64,000 bases of DNA from FEN-1297 sp021817845 (GTDB lineage: Bacteria > Bacteroidota > Ignavibacteria > Ignavibacteriales > Ignavibacteriaceae). The stretch is from the NCBI GenBank assembly GCA_021817845.1, contig JAKAFW010000011.1, forward strand, positions 1 through 64,000. Direction: 5' to 3'. Within the stretch, counting starts at the first letter, position 1. Each line of letters starts with the position of its first letter. The notes under the pieces are model-generated. The model was not told the origin of the DNA. It did no database searches and saw only the letters and a list, made by a program, of their open reading frames with translations. Both the position numbers and the translations under genes were made by a program. Below, piece after piece: positions 55,517 to 64,000 of this stretch.

Positions 55517-56638
55517 ATGAGAATAGGGATTCCCAAAGAAAATATTCAGGAAGAAAAACGAGTGGCATTAGCTCCGGCTGGCGTTGATTCATTAACAAGA
55601 TCGGGGCATACAATTTATTTTCAAAGTGGTGCTGGTGAAGGGAGCAATTTTAGCGATGAAGAATACCGACAGGCAGGTGCAACAATTGTTTACAGCGCCG
55701 AAGAGGTTTACCGAAGAACTGAGCTAATTGCTAAAGTTACACCGCTATCTGATATCGAACTTAGTTTACTTCAGGAAAATCAAATCTTATTTTCTTTTCT
55801 TCATTTAGCTATCGGAAATAAAGCAACTATTGAAGATCTTTTGAAGAAAAACATAACTGCAATCGGATATGAACTTATTGAAAATGAATCGGGACTTCCG
55901 GTTTTACACTCAATGAGTGAAATTGCTGGGCAGCTTTCTATTCAAATTGCTGAACGATATCTTGAAAGCTATACAAAAGGCGGTCGAGGAATTTTGCTGG
56001 GAGGAATTACTGGTGTGGCTCCTGCTGCAGTCGTTATTCTCGGCGCTGGCGTCGTCGGAACAACAGCAGCCAGAGCAGCGCTTGGAAGAGGTGCTCAGGT
56101 TATTGTGTTGGATAAAGATCTTAATCGCTTAAGAAAAATTGATTCCACTTTTCATCAACAATTAACTACCGTGATGGCTAATCCATATACTATTTCAAGA
56201 GGTGTTAAGTTTGCTGATGTGCTTATAGGTGCTGTTTTAATAAAAGGTGAAAAAACTCCTCACCTGGTTTCCGAAGATATGGTAAAGCAAATGAAAAAAG
56301 GCGCTGTGATTATCGACGTCTCGATTGACCAGGGTGGCTGCATTGAAACAAGCCATATTAAAACCATCTCAGACCCAACTTATTATTTGCATGACGTAAT
56401 TCACTACTGTGTCCCAAATATGCCTGCTCTTGTTTCAAAAACAGCAAGTTATGGTTTGAATAATGCTTCGCTGCCGTATATTCAAAATATTGCTGATAAC
56501 GGTTTATCAAACGCATTGCTCGGAGATACAGGTTTAGCAAATGGCGTTTGCACTTATAAAGGATATGTTTCAAACGAAGCTGTGGCTAATATTTTTAATT
56601 TTGAATATAGACGGCTTAGAATATTTTCTACTAATTAG
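55517..56638 (+). CDS. ald: Alanine dehydrogenase
   Basis: Ald interconverts L-alanine and pyruvate plus ammonia with NAD. The 373-residue protein opens RIGIPKENIQEEKRVALAP. The substrate-binding Lys73 (AKVTPLSDIE) and catalytic His96 (FSFLHLAIG) are kept, and the NAD loop VILGAGVVGTTAARAALGRG is clear. AGTGAAATCAT precedes the ATG, a weak ribosome binding site. It may act with the adjacent CoA-transferase in carbon or nitrogen overflow metabolism; this is inference. Confidence 0.96.
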   Translation: MRIGIPKENIQEEKRVALAPAGVDSLTRSGHTIYFQSGAGEGSNFSDEEYRQAGATIVYSAEEVYRRTELIAKVTPLSDIELSLLQENQILFSFLHLAIGNKATIEDLLKKNITAIGYELIENESGLPVLHSMSEIAGQLSIQIAERYLESYTKGGRGILLGGITGVAPAAVVILGAGVVGTTAARAALGRGAQVIVLDKDLNRLRKIDSTFHQQLTTVMANPYTISRGVKFADVLIGAVLIKGEKTPHLVSEDMVKQMKKGAVIIDVSIDQGGCIETSHIKTISDPTYYLHDVIHYCVPNMPALVSKTASYGLNNASLPYIQNIADNGLSNALLGDTGLANGVCTYKGYVSNEAVANIFNFEYRRLRIFSTN

Positions 56639-56676
56639 AAATTCTATTTTTAAATTAATCTAAGTAAGAGAATTAT

Positions 56677-58032
56677 ATGGTTTCAATCGAAGATTTCAAA
56701 ACCACAAATTCTATACCGTTTAATATCCTTAAAACTTACACTCAGAAAATTGTTTCGGCTGACGAAGCGGTTAAGGTTATTAAGTCCGGTGATAAAATTT
56801 TGGCTCACTCTAATTGCGCATTCCCTACTGTCCTTATTGATGCTCTGGTTAGACGTAAAGATGGGCTTGAAAACGTTGAGATAATGCATGCACTGGCAGT
56901 TGGTAATATCTCTTACCTTGCTCCTGGGCTCGAAAAACATTTTAGGCACAATGCTTTCTTTATCGGAGCAAATACCCGGAATGCTGTTAGAGAGGGTCGC
57001 GCAGATTTTACTCCTATTTTCTTGTATGAAACTCCACTCCTTTTTTCTAAAGGAATTATAAAACTTGATGCGGCTTTCATACACGTCTCTCTCCCGGACG
57101 AACACGGCTTTTGTAGCTTCGGCGTTGAAGTTGGTTTAACTAAAACCGGCGCGGAGAAAGCTAAGGTTATTATTGCTCAAGTTAATAAAAATATGCCCAG
57201 AACTTTGGGAGATAGTTTTATCCATATCAATAAAATTAATTACGTCGTTGAAGTAAATGAAGAGATCTCGGAGCTTCCTCAAGGTGAAAGAGAAACTTCC
57301 CCGGAAATGACTGAAATAAATAAAAAAATTGCTTTCAATATTGCCGGACTTATCGAAGATGGCTCAACTTTACAAATGGGCATCGGAGCAATACCGGATT
57401 TTGTCCTTAAATATTTGTCGAACAGCAAAGCGCTCGGTATTCATTCGGAAATGTTTTCGGATGGCACAATTGAGTTAGTGGAAAAGGGGGTTATCACTAA
57501 CGAAATGAAAACTTTGCACCCTGGAAAAATTGTTGCCGGTTTTGTCCTTGGCACAAAACGGTTATATAAATTTATTAATAATAACCCTATGATTGAATTC
57601 CATCCTCAAGAATATGTGAATGATCCTTTTGTGATTGCAAAAAACAATAAAATGATAGCTATTAATTCCGCAATTGAAGTTGACATAACTGGTCAAGTTT
57701 GTTCTGATTCAATAGGTCCAAAATTGTTTAGCGGCTTTGGCGGTCAGCTTGATTTTATTAGAGGCGCTTCCCGTTCCGAAGGAGGCAAGCCAATTATCGC
57801 ATTGCCTTCAACAACAAAAGATTTTAAAATTTCTAGAATCGTTCCATTCCTTAATCAAGGCGCCGGAGTTATTACTGGACGTGGCGATGTTCATTATGTA
57901 GTTACTGAATACGGTCACGCTCAATTGTTCGGCAAAACGATAAGAGAAAGAGTTAAATCACTTATCAATATTGCCCACCCGAATTTTCGTGACGGGCTTT
58001 ACGAATATGCTCGCAAAAATTATTATATCTAA
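56677..58032 (+). CDS. Acetyl-CoA hydrolase/transferase family protein (4-hydroxybutyrate CoA-transferase type)
   Basis: The 451-residue enzyme belongs to the Cat1/AbfT class that moves CoA between acetyl-CoA and other carboxylates. The motif LGIHSEMFSDG carries Glu258, the likely CoA-accepting residue, and GFGGQLDFIRGASRSEGGKPIIALPST is the C-terminal CoA site region (positions about 364-390). The substrate cannot be read from sequence; acetate or a C4 acid is likely. It follows ald by 38 nt. Confidence 0.92.
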   Translation: MVSIEDFKTTNSIPFNILKTYTQKIVSADEAVKVIKSGDKILAHSNCAFPTVLIDALVRRKDGLENVEIMHALAVGNISYLAPGLEKHFRHNAFFIGANTRNAVREGRADFTPIFLYETPLLFSKGIIKLDAAFIHVSLPDEHGFCSFGVEVGLTKTGAEKAKVIIAQVNKNMPRTLGDSFIHINKINYVVEVNEEISELPQGERETSPEMTEINKKIAFNIAGLIEDGSTLQMGIGAIPDFVLKYLSNSKALGIHSEMFSDGTIELVEKGVITNEMKTLHPGKIVAGFVLGTKRLYKFINNNPMIEFHPQEYVNDPFVIAKNNKMIAINSAIEVDITGQVCSDSIGPKLFSGFGGQLDFIRGASRSEGGKPIIALPSTTKDFKISRIVPFLNQGAGVITGRGDVHYVVTEYGHAQLFGKTIRERVKSLINIAHPNFRDGLYEYARKNYYI

Positions 58033-58063
58033 TTCTTTATTCCTTACTTTAGAATGAATTTCT

Positions 58064-58741
58064 ATGATTGCTGTAATTGGTGACATTCACGGTTGTTTCC
58101 TAACACTTCAAAAGCTAGTGCAGAAAATAAAAACCGATTTCCCTAATATTAATATTTATAGCGTTGGCGATTTGGTTGATAGAGGAAATTTCAGTTATGA
58201 GGTCATTGATTTTTTCATCTCACAAAAACTGACTTTTACTGCCGGCAATCATGATCTCATGTTCTATTATTTTATGAAACACCCATCTAGTGAAATGGGT
58301 ACCACATGGCTTTACAACGGTTATGAAAAAACGGTTGCCTCTTATGATGATCATTTCGAAAAATTATCCGAACATCTCGAGTGTATAATCAATTCCCCGG
58401 TTATTTTGGACTTAGAAGGCTGCCTTATTTCTCACGCTGGTATTTCTAAATATTACAAGAAATTTCTTAATGGAAATTTTAGCTTTTTAGAAAATGTTTT
58501 AAGAAATGATTTGGAAAAACTGCATGGAATAATTTGGACACGGGATGAGCTGCTAAATGTTGGTAAGCTTCAAGTTATCGGTCATTCAAGGGTAAATGAT
58601 GTTACTTTCAAAAAGGAAAATAACGTAGTTTATATTGATACATCTGCATATTCGGGAAATAAACTAAGCGCTGTTATTATTGACGAAGGGAAAGTGGCTC
58701 ACACAATTTCAATTTCTACCAATCCAAAGGATATTGAATGA
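58064..58741 (+). CDS. Metallophosphoesterase, serine/threonine phosphatase-like
   Basis: The 225 residues carry the complete phosphoesterase motif set: GDIHGCFLTLQKL, VGDLVDRGN, AGNHDLM, and a metal-binding His in LISHAG and IGHSRV. This is the PrpA/ApaH-like group, acting on phosphoproteins or diadenosine polyphosphates. It lies 31 nt after the CoA-transferase. Confidence 0.88.
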   Translation: MIAVIGDIHGCFLTLQKLVQKIKTDFPNINIYSVGDLVDRGNFSYEVIDFFISQKLTFTAGNHDLMFYYFMKHPSSEMGTTWLYNGYEKTVASYDDHFEKLSEHLECIINSPVILDLEGCLISHAGISKYYKKFLNGNFSFLENVLRNDLEKLHGIIWTRDELLNVGKLQVIGHSRVNDVTFKKENNVVYIDTSAYSGNKLSAVIIDEGKVAHTISISTNPKDIE

Positions 58742-59003
58742 TTTTTTTGTTACTCAGAATTTTCTTAAAGAAATTTTTCATATTAAATAAACATCCGTCC
58801 AAAATAAATTGGAAATAAAATAGGCAATATTAATAGTATATCTGCAGCAGAAGAAAACTCCTGAATTCCGTACAAAAGAAATTTTCTCAGACACTAATAG
58901 ACCAGCATCAGTTGTATAGTATTCTCTTTATGTTGGCTTATTGGAAATGCGTACTATCTTATAAAAATTAATTATAAAATACTTTTTAAACCAAAAAAAT
59001 AAC
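58742..59003. other. Intergenic region before the amino-sugar locus
   Basis: About 260 bp of AT-rich sequence with no supported gene. It precedes the strong promoter and operator at 59004-59057. I see no hairpin terminator for the upstream genes. Confidence 0.4.
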
Positions 59004-59032
59004 TTGACATTCCTTAAAAAACTTCTTATGAT
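59004..59032 (+). promoter_or_regulatory. Strong sigma70-type promoter upstream of the ROK regulator
   Basis: TTGACA (59004-59009), 17-bp spacer and TATGAT (59027-59032) form a near-consensus promoter for a transcript reading through to the ROK-regulator gene. Confidence 0.75.
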
Positions 59033-59035
59033 TGG

Positions 59036-59057
59036 TTTGTTTGGGCAACCAACAAAT
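59036..59057. promoter_or_regulatory. Putative ROK-regulator operator, promoter-proximal
   Basis: An imperfect inverted repeat, TTTGTTTGG against CCAACAAA, lies directly after the -10, where transcription starts. The sequence CAACCAACAAAT (59046-59057) is repeated exactly at 59130-59141. This is typical of a repressor site; the binding protein is inferred to be the adjacent ROK protein. Confidence 0.6.
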
Positions 59058-59129
59058 TATGTTACTGATAAATACTTTTGAGAAGTTTTAAACTAAATAT
59101 TTTCGTTAACCATATTAAGTTTATTCTAA

Positions 59130-59141
59130 CAACCAACAAAT
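59130..59141. promoter_or_regulatory. Second copy of the CAACCAACAAAT element
   Basis: An exact 12-bp direct repeat of 59046-59057, 84 bp downstream (8 helical turns at 10.5 bp each), in the 5' leader of the ROK regulator. The spacing allows looping between two bound dimers. Confidence 0.5.
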
Positions 59142-59182
59142 AATAAGGTCACTATTAAAATAAATATACTGCTTAGTCTAAT

Positions 59183-59845
59183 ATGAATTCAGATAACGTT
59201 AATATCATAACCGGTAATTCAAAAATTCTTAGAGGAATTAATAGGGCTATGATATTAAATATAATTCGAGAAATGCAACCAATCTCAAGAAGTAATATAG
59301 CAAAGCTAACAGGCTTAAATAAAAGTACTGTCTCCAGCATTATCTCTGAAATCCTCAACGAAGATTTAATATTTGAACAAGAAAGTGCAGACCAAAACGT
59401 AGGTCGTAATCCGATCAATTTATTTTTAAAGCTAAATAAATACCATGTGGGTGCTATCAATATTGACTCTTCCATTACACGCTATGCGGTTGCCGATATT
59501 GACGGAAGTATTAAGGGGGAAGCGACAATAGATACTGATTCAAAAAATCCGGAAAAATTTGTCGAGATTTGTATTATCGAACTCCTTAAGCTTTGCAATA
59601 AACTAAATTTAGATGGTCTTAAAGGATTAGGAGTAAACATTGCAGGCATAGTCGACTCTAAAAATTTAATCGTAAACTTCGCTCCAAATTTAGGTTGGGA
59701 AGATTTTAATATAGGGGAGGCAATCCGTAAAGTACTGCCAAACATTAAAAACATTTCTGTCGGAAATGATGCAAAGTCTTCGGCTCTCGCTGAGCTATGG
59801 TTTGGTAATCATAAAATAGATTTATCAAACTTTTATATGGCTTAA
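59183..59845 (+). pseudogene. ROK family transcriptional regulator, truncated by a junction with GH2
   Basis: The first 80 residues have a winged HTH (ISRSNIAKLTGLNKSTVSSIISE) and the next 130 the start of the sugar-kinase-like ROK domain (LGVNIAGIVDSKNLIVNFAPNLGW; SVGNDAKSSALAELWFG). ROK repressors are about 400 residues; this one stops at 220 (LSNFYMA), where the sequence turns into GH2. The C-terminal part with the zinc-binding cysteines is missing. A deletion or an assembly join at about 59831-59838 explains it. The DNA-binding domain remains, but the regulator probably does not work normally. Confidence 0.85.
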
Positions 59846-62051
59846 CGGCAAAATGATATCAAATGCCGACAGTACTAAAGGAGTTTATCAACGGTTTAAC
59901 TTTGACGTTTCTGATATTGTTAAGTCCGGCGAAAAGAATATACTTGCTGTCGAAGTATTCCCGCCAAAGCCCGGAGAATTCTCGGTAGGGTTTGTAGATT
60001 GGAATCCGGAAGCGCCAGATAATAATATGGGACTTTGGAGAGATGTGAAGTTAAAAATAAGCGGTGATGTCTCTATAAATTTTCCGTTTGTCAAAAGTAA
60101 AATAAATTTAAAAACTTTAAAAAGCGCAGAGCTAACCGTCTCAACAGAATTGTTGAATAATAGTAATAAAAAAGTTTCCGGAGTTTTAACTGGGGAAATT
60201 GGTAAGATAAGATTCTCAAAAAAAATTAATTTGGCACCTTCCGAAAAAAGCTTGATAACATTTACTCCGGAGGATTTCCCGGAGCTAAAAATAGAAAACC
60301 CACGGCTATGGTGGACTTATAATCTTGGGAAACCGGAACTATATAAGCTAAATATTAGATTTGATATTGACGGTAAAACATCGGACGTAAGCGAAACAAA
60401 ATTTGGAATACGTGAAGTATCGGATTATATAAACGAAGAGGGTTTTCGCGGATATAAATTAAACGGGAAGAAAATTCTAATTCTTGGCGGAGGCTGGGTT
60501 GATAATCTTTTTTTAGATAGTGATAAAAAAAATATTAAAGCTCAAATTGAATATGTAAAACAAATGGGGTTAAATACAATTCGACTCGAAGGGATTTGGG
60601 GAGAAAATAGCAATCTATTTAATCTTTGTGATGAAAACGGTATTTTAATAATGGCTGGATGGAGTTGTCAATGGGAATGGGAAGTATATCTTGGCAGACC
60701 GGTCGATGATTTGGGCAGTATTCAATCGCCTGAAGATATAAAGATGATTGTGCAATCATGGGAAGATCAGGTAAAATGGCTTAGAAATCATCCAAGTATA
60801 TTTTTATGGCTATACGGCAGTGATAGAATACCGCAGCCGGATCTCGAAAAAAAATATCAGACAATTCTTCATAAAGATGATCCAACGAGACCGTTCCTTG
60901 CATCGGCTGCAGAACATTTGAGTACGATTACCGGAAAAACCGCAGTGAAGATGAGGGGACCTTATGATTATGTTCCACCAGTATATTGGTGGAATGATAA
61001 ACATAACGGAGGTGCTTTTGGTTTCAATACTGAGGTAGGTCCAGGTGCAGAAGTTCCTCCGCTGGAAAGTATTAAAAAGATGATGCCAATAGATCATCTT
61101 TGGCCTATCGATAGTGTGTGGGATTTTCATTGCGGAAAAAATATGTTCGACAATTTAAACAATTATAACGAAGCAATGGACAAGAGTCTAGGCATGCCAA
61201 GCAATTTAGGGGAATATTGTACCAAAGCTCAATTTATAAATTATGATAATACACGAGCTATGTTTGAGGCAAATGAAGCCAATAGATATAAATCAACGGG
61301 CGTAATTCACTGGATGCTTAACGCTGCTTGGCCTAAACTTTGGTGGCAATTATATGATTATTACTTAATGCCGGGAGGGGCATTTTTCGGGACAAAAAAA
61401 GCTTGCGAACCGGTGCATATTTTATTTAATTATGGAAACGGTAAAATAATAGCAGTTAACAATACAATTGAACCTCAAAACAATCTAATTGTAAAAGTTC
61501 GTGTCCTGAATTTCGATCTAACTGCGGAGTATTCTAAAGATGTTTCAATTACCCTTTCACCTGAAGAATCATATCAAGTATTACAAATACCGGCTCTCAG
61601 CAATTTAAGCAAAACATATTTCCTGGATCTGAAACTGTATGACGGACGAAAAATAGTAAGTTCAAATTTTTATTGTCTATCGACAAAACCAAACGAACTA
61701 GATACTGCTAAAACTACCTGGTGGATAACACCCTCTAAAGAATATGCTGACTTAACGGAACTTAACAAGTTGAAAACAGTCCATTTAACAGCAGACTCAA
61801 AATTTATTAACTTAAAAGGGAAAGATGAAGTTGAAACGGAACTTTTCAACAATACAGACAAATTAGCTTTTCAAATTGTGCTTTCTATTACTAAGGGAAA
61901 GAACGGTGAATCAGTCTTGCCAATCTTCTGGGAAGATAATTATTTTTCATTGCTTCCCGGAGAAAAAAGAATTATAAAAGGATACTTTTATAAGGAAGAC
62001 TTAAAAGGGAAACGGCCAACAATAAAAGTAACTGGCTGGAATGTGAATTGA
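59832..62051 (+). pseudogene. GH2 exo-beta-D-glucosaminidase-like enzyme, N-terminus missing
   Basis: The frame reads FIWLNGKMISNADSTKG... from 59832, clearly the interior of a GH2 sugar-binding domain (typical NGK motif), but no start or signal peptide precedes it. The first ATG is 59853, giving 732 residues. The body keeps the GH2 domains and the catalytic pair of the exo-glucosaminidase (CsxA) group: acid Asp324 (LYGSDRIP) and nucleophile Glu394 (FNTEVGPG), 70 residues apart, counted from 59853. CsxA-like enzymes have about 130 more residues in front. The likely role of the intact enzyme is release of glucosamine from chitosan oligomers. Confidence 0.85.
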
Positions 62052-62220
62052 ATTATGAATTCTTGGAATATCGGATAAGTGATAGTACAATGTAAAATCT
62101 GCTTTCCGGCAAGAAAGGTTGGAAAAATGAAAATACTGGATAATTCCATCACTCAATTACTCCAATATTCCTCTTAAAATATATATAATTATAAACGCTT
62201 ATAATTAGTGGATTAGTAAA

Positions 62221-63498
62221 ATGAAAAAAAAATATTACATCGTCGGTTTAATCTTTTTAACATTTTTCGTCATATCATTTATTACGAATATATTAGGCGC
62301 GCTTAACCCTGATGTAATACAAAGTTTCAATTTAAGCTTAACTCTTTCAGCGCTCCTTCCTTTTTCATTTTTTATAGCATACGGAGTAATGTCTATCCCT
62401 GCCGGAATGCTTGTTGAAAAATATAAAGAAAGGAAACTCATGGTTGCCGCATTTGCGGTAGCGTTTGCGGGTGCTCTAATGTTTTCTGTCTTTCCACATT
62501 ACCTGGTTTTCATTATTTCATTATTTCTAATGGGAACTGGGATGGCAATGCTTCAAGTAGCAATCAATCCGCTTTTAAGGGTCTCGGGTGGTGAAGAGCA
62601 TTTTGCTTTCAATTCGGTTTTAGCACAATTGATCTTTGGCGGGGCATCTTTTATTGCGCCTCTATTCCTGACATATTTAATTAGTAGCCTGCAGCAAAAT
62701 AACGGGACAAACATTGTTAAATTAGTATTCTCAAATTTGGTTCCTGCAAATCTTTCCTGGACTTCCTTGTATTGGGTATTTGCAGTGATCTTTTTACTAA
62801 TGATTATTATAATCTCATTATCAAAATTTCCGGTTGTTGAAAGAAAAGATGACGAGATAGCCGGCAGTTGGGGAGTGCATAAAGGATTATTCAAGCAGAA
62901 GACGGTTATATTATATTTCATAGGAATATTTGCTTATGTAGGAACGGAACAGGGAGTCTCATATTGGCTATCTAAATTCCTGTATACTTATCACAATTAT
63001 GATCCGCTGACTGTAGGAGCATCTACTGTCGGTTGGTTTTGGGGAATGCTGTCAATAGGTTGTTTAGTTGGCTTGGTCTTGCTCAAGCTTTTTGATAGCA
63101 GAAAAATTTTATTAGTTGCAGTAATTTCTGCTGCAGTATTTTTATCAATTGCATTGTTTGGACCCGGTGAAATAGCTTTGTATGCCTTCCCGATGGTAGG
63201 CTTTTCTCTTTCGGTTATGTGGTCAATAGTTTTTTCCTTGGCATTAAATTCGGTCGCAAGCCATCATGGTTCGTTCTCCGGGATTCTCTGTACCGCAATA
63301 ATCGGCGGAGCAATTATACAATTAATTATAGGTTGGCTGGGGGATATGTTCGGTCTAAGAACAGGAATGTTTTTTATTTATTTGACTTTAGGTTATTTGT
63401 TCAGCATCGGTATTTGGGCAAAACCGATTATTACTAATGAAACAATCAGTATGAAAAAGAAATTAAAGAATAAAAATATTTCACCGGCAAAAAATTAA
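62221..63498 (+). CDS. MFS sugar transporter (FucP/GlcP-like)
   Basis: The 425-residue protein has twelve predicted transmembrane helices. The N-terminal half (SFITNILGALNPDVIQSF; YGVMSIPAGMLVEKYKERKLM) and the motif GMAMLQVAINPLLRVSGG match the fucose/glucose:H+ symporter (FHS) group. It probably imports the sugar released by the neighbouring GH2 activity; the substrate is inferred from context. It follows the GH2 gene by 169 bp and precedes a sugar kinase, forming a catabolic set. Confidence 0.9.
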   Translation: MKKKYYIVGLIFLTFFVISFITNILGALNPDVIQSFNLSLTLSALLPFSFFIAYGVMSIPAGMLVEKYKERKLMVAAFAVAFAGALMFSVFPHYLVFIISLFLMGTGMAMLQVAINPLLRVSGGEEHFAFNSVLAQLIFGGASFIAPLFLTYLISSLQQNNGTNIVKLVFSNLVPANLSWTSLYWVFAVIFLLMIIIISLSKFPVVERKDDEIAGSWGVHKGLFKQKTVILYFIGIFAYVGTEQGVSYWLSKFLYTYHNYDPLTVGASTVGWFWGMLSIGCLVGLVLLKLFDSRKILLVAVISAAVFLSIALFGPGEIALYAFPMVGFSLSVMWSIVFSLALNSVASHHGSFSGILCTAIIGGAIIQLIIGWLGDMFGLRTGMFFIYLTLGYLFSIGIWAKPIITNETISMKKKLKNKNISPAKN

Positions 63499-63537
63499 AA
63501 ATCTTAATAGTTGATAGAACAATAAAGGAAAATTGTA

Positions 63538-64000
63538 ATGGGAATTTTGGGTATCGACTTAGGTGGAACCAACGTTCGTGCAGGTCTAGTCGAAAATAAT
63601 TCATTAATAAAAGTCGAATCATTTCCGGTAAGCAAAAACGGAAGTGAATCAGATGTATTGAATGATATTTATAATTTGATCGATCATTATTCAAGCGAAG
63701 AAATATCGGGAATAGGAATCGGGGTCCCAAGCGTAGTGGATGTAGAAAAGGGAATTGTTTATGACGTGCAAAATATTTCGTCGTGGAAAGAGGTCTATTT
63801 AAAGGAATTATTAAAAAAGAGATATAATGTTCCGGTATATGTAAACAATGATGCGAATTGTTTTGCTATAGGAGAAAAATATTTTGGTAAGGCAAAAAAT
63901 TATAAAGATATTGTCGGATTAATTATCGGCACAGGCTTAGGTGCAGGCATAATAACTAATGGGAAACTTTATACAGGCAAAAATTGCGGAGCCGGTGAGT
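63538..64000 (+). CDS. ROK family sugar kinase, 5' part (runs off the window)
   Basis: ATG at 63538 with AAAGGA eight bases upstream. The 154 codons visible show the ATP phosphate motif GIDLGGTNVRAGLV, the catalytic-site YVNNDANCFAIGE, and GTGLGAGIITNG, ending before the GHxxx zinc motif. This is a glucokinase or amino-sugar kinase of the ROK family. Following the MFS transporter, it would phosphorylate the imported sugar. Confidence 0.92.
   Translation, partial: MGILGIDLGGTNVRAGLVENNSLIKVESFPVSKNGSESDVLNDIYNLIDHYSSEEISGIGIGVPSVVDVEKGIVYDVQNISSWKEVYLKELLKKRYNVPVYVNNDANCFAIGEKYFGKAKNYKDIVGLIIGTGLGAGIITNGKLYTGKNCGAGE

Overview
The window is a low-G+C (roughly one third by eye) bacterial chromosome segment. 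It looks like a Gram-negative of the Bacteroidota/Chlorobi group, most likely Ignavibacteria-like. The reasons are meso-DAP-type MurE (DNPR motif), outer-membrane beta-barrel and OmpA-type proteins, a DUF4783-like protein, a 31-residue mS38/AURKAIP1-like basic protein, and a long dcw cluster with nearly continuous gene overlaps. Good Shine-Dalgarno sequences occur before several genes, and UGA is used as a normal stop. The taxonomic call is inference; no 16S rRNA is present.

Layout. 1-570: end of an rRNA operon (23S 3' end, 5S, terminator). 884-2362: a small regulon in which an ArsR-type repressor and an Old Yellow Enzyme share two related palindromic operators. 2530-13850: tRNA-Arg and housekeeping genes (TPR anchor protein, efp, accB-accC, gcvH, guaA, two TPR/envelope proteins, radC apparently starting at AUU, a coiled-coil lipoprotein and a LysM protein, phoH). 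13952-19654: mazG, ridA, an S9 peptidase, HU, a zinc-ribbon/TPR protein, the mS38-like gene and tRNA-Thr. 19808-20482: a beta-barrel gene interrupted by one in-frame TGA.

20961-37447: the dcw division and peptidoglycan cluster: promoter and MraZ boxes, mraZ, rsmH, ftsL-like, PASTA-containing ftsI, murE, murF, mraY, murD, ftsW, murG, a small PH-like membrane protein, murC, ftsQ, ftsA, ftsZ. No murB or ddl is present in it. 37506-38539: yajQ and a mosaic of one intact tRNA-Pro(CGG), a GIY-YIG nuclease gene and two overlapping halves of a second tRNA whose anticodon arm has become a palindrome.

38736-43319: an OmpA protein, then a pyrR-pyrB-pyrC operon behind a leader with a PyrR-binding-loop-like sequence and an intrinsic-terminator hairpin. 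43466-58741: an Fn3 lipoprotein, a DUF4783 protein, a 1279-residue NtrY-like histidine kinase, an AddA-like helicase-nuclease, a split-barrel flavin protein, an SpmA-SpmB fusion, a 2-hydroxyacid dehydrogenase, alanine dehydrogenase, a CoA-transferase and a phosphoesterase. 59004-64000: an amino-sugar/chitosan-type locus in which a strong promoter and operator precede a ROK regulator fused by a deletion (or misassembly) to the body of a GH2 exo-glucosaminidase, followed by an MFS sugar transporter and a ROK sugar kinase running off the edge.

The best candidates for something undescribed are the tRNA-Pro/GIY-YIG mosaic, the ArsR-OYE operators, the PyrR-type attenuator, the AUU-start radC and the UGA-interrupted barrel gene.
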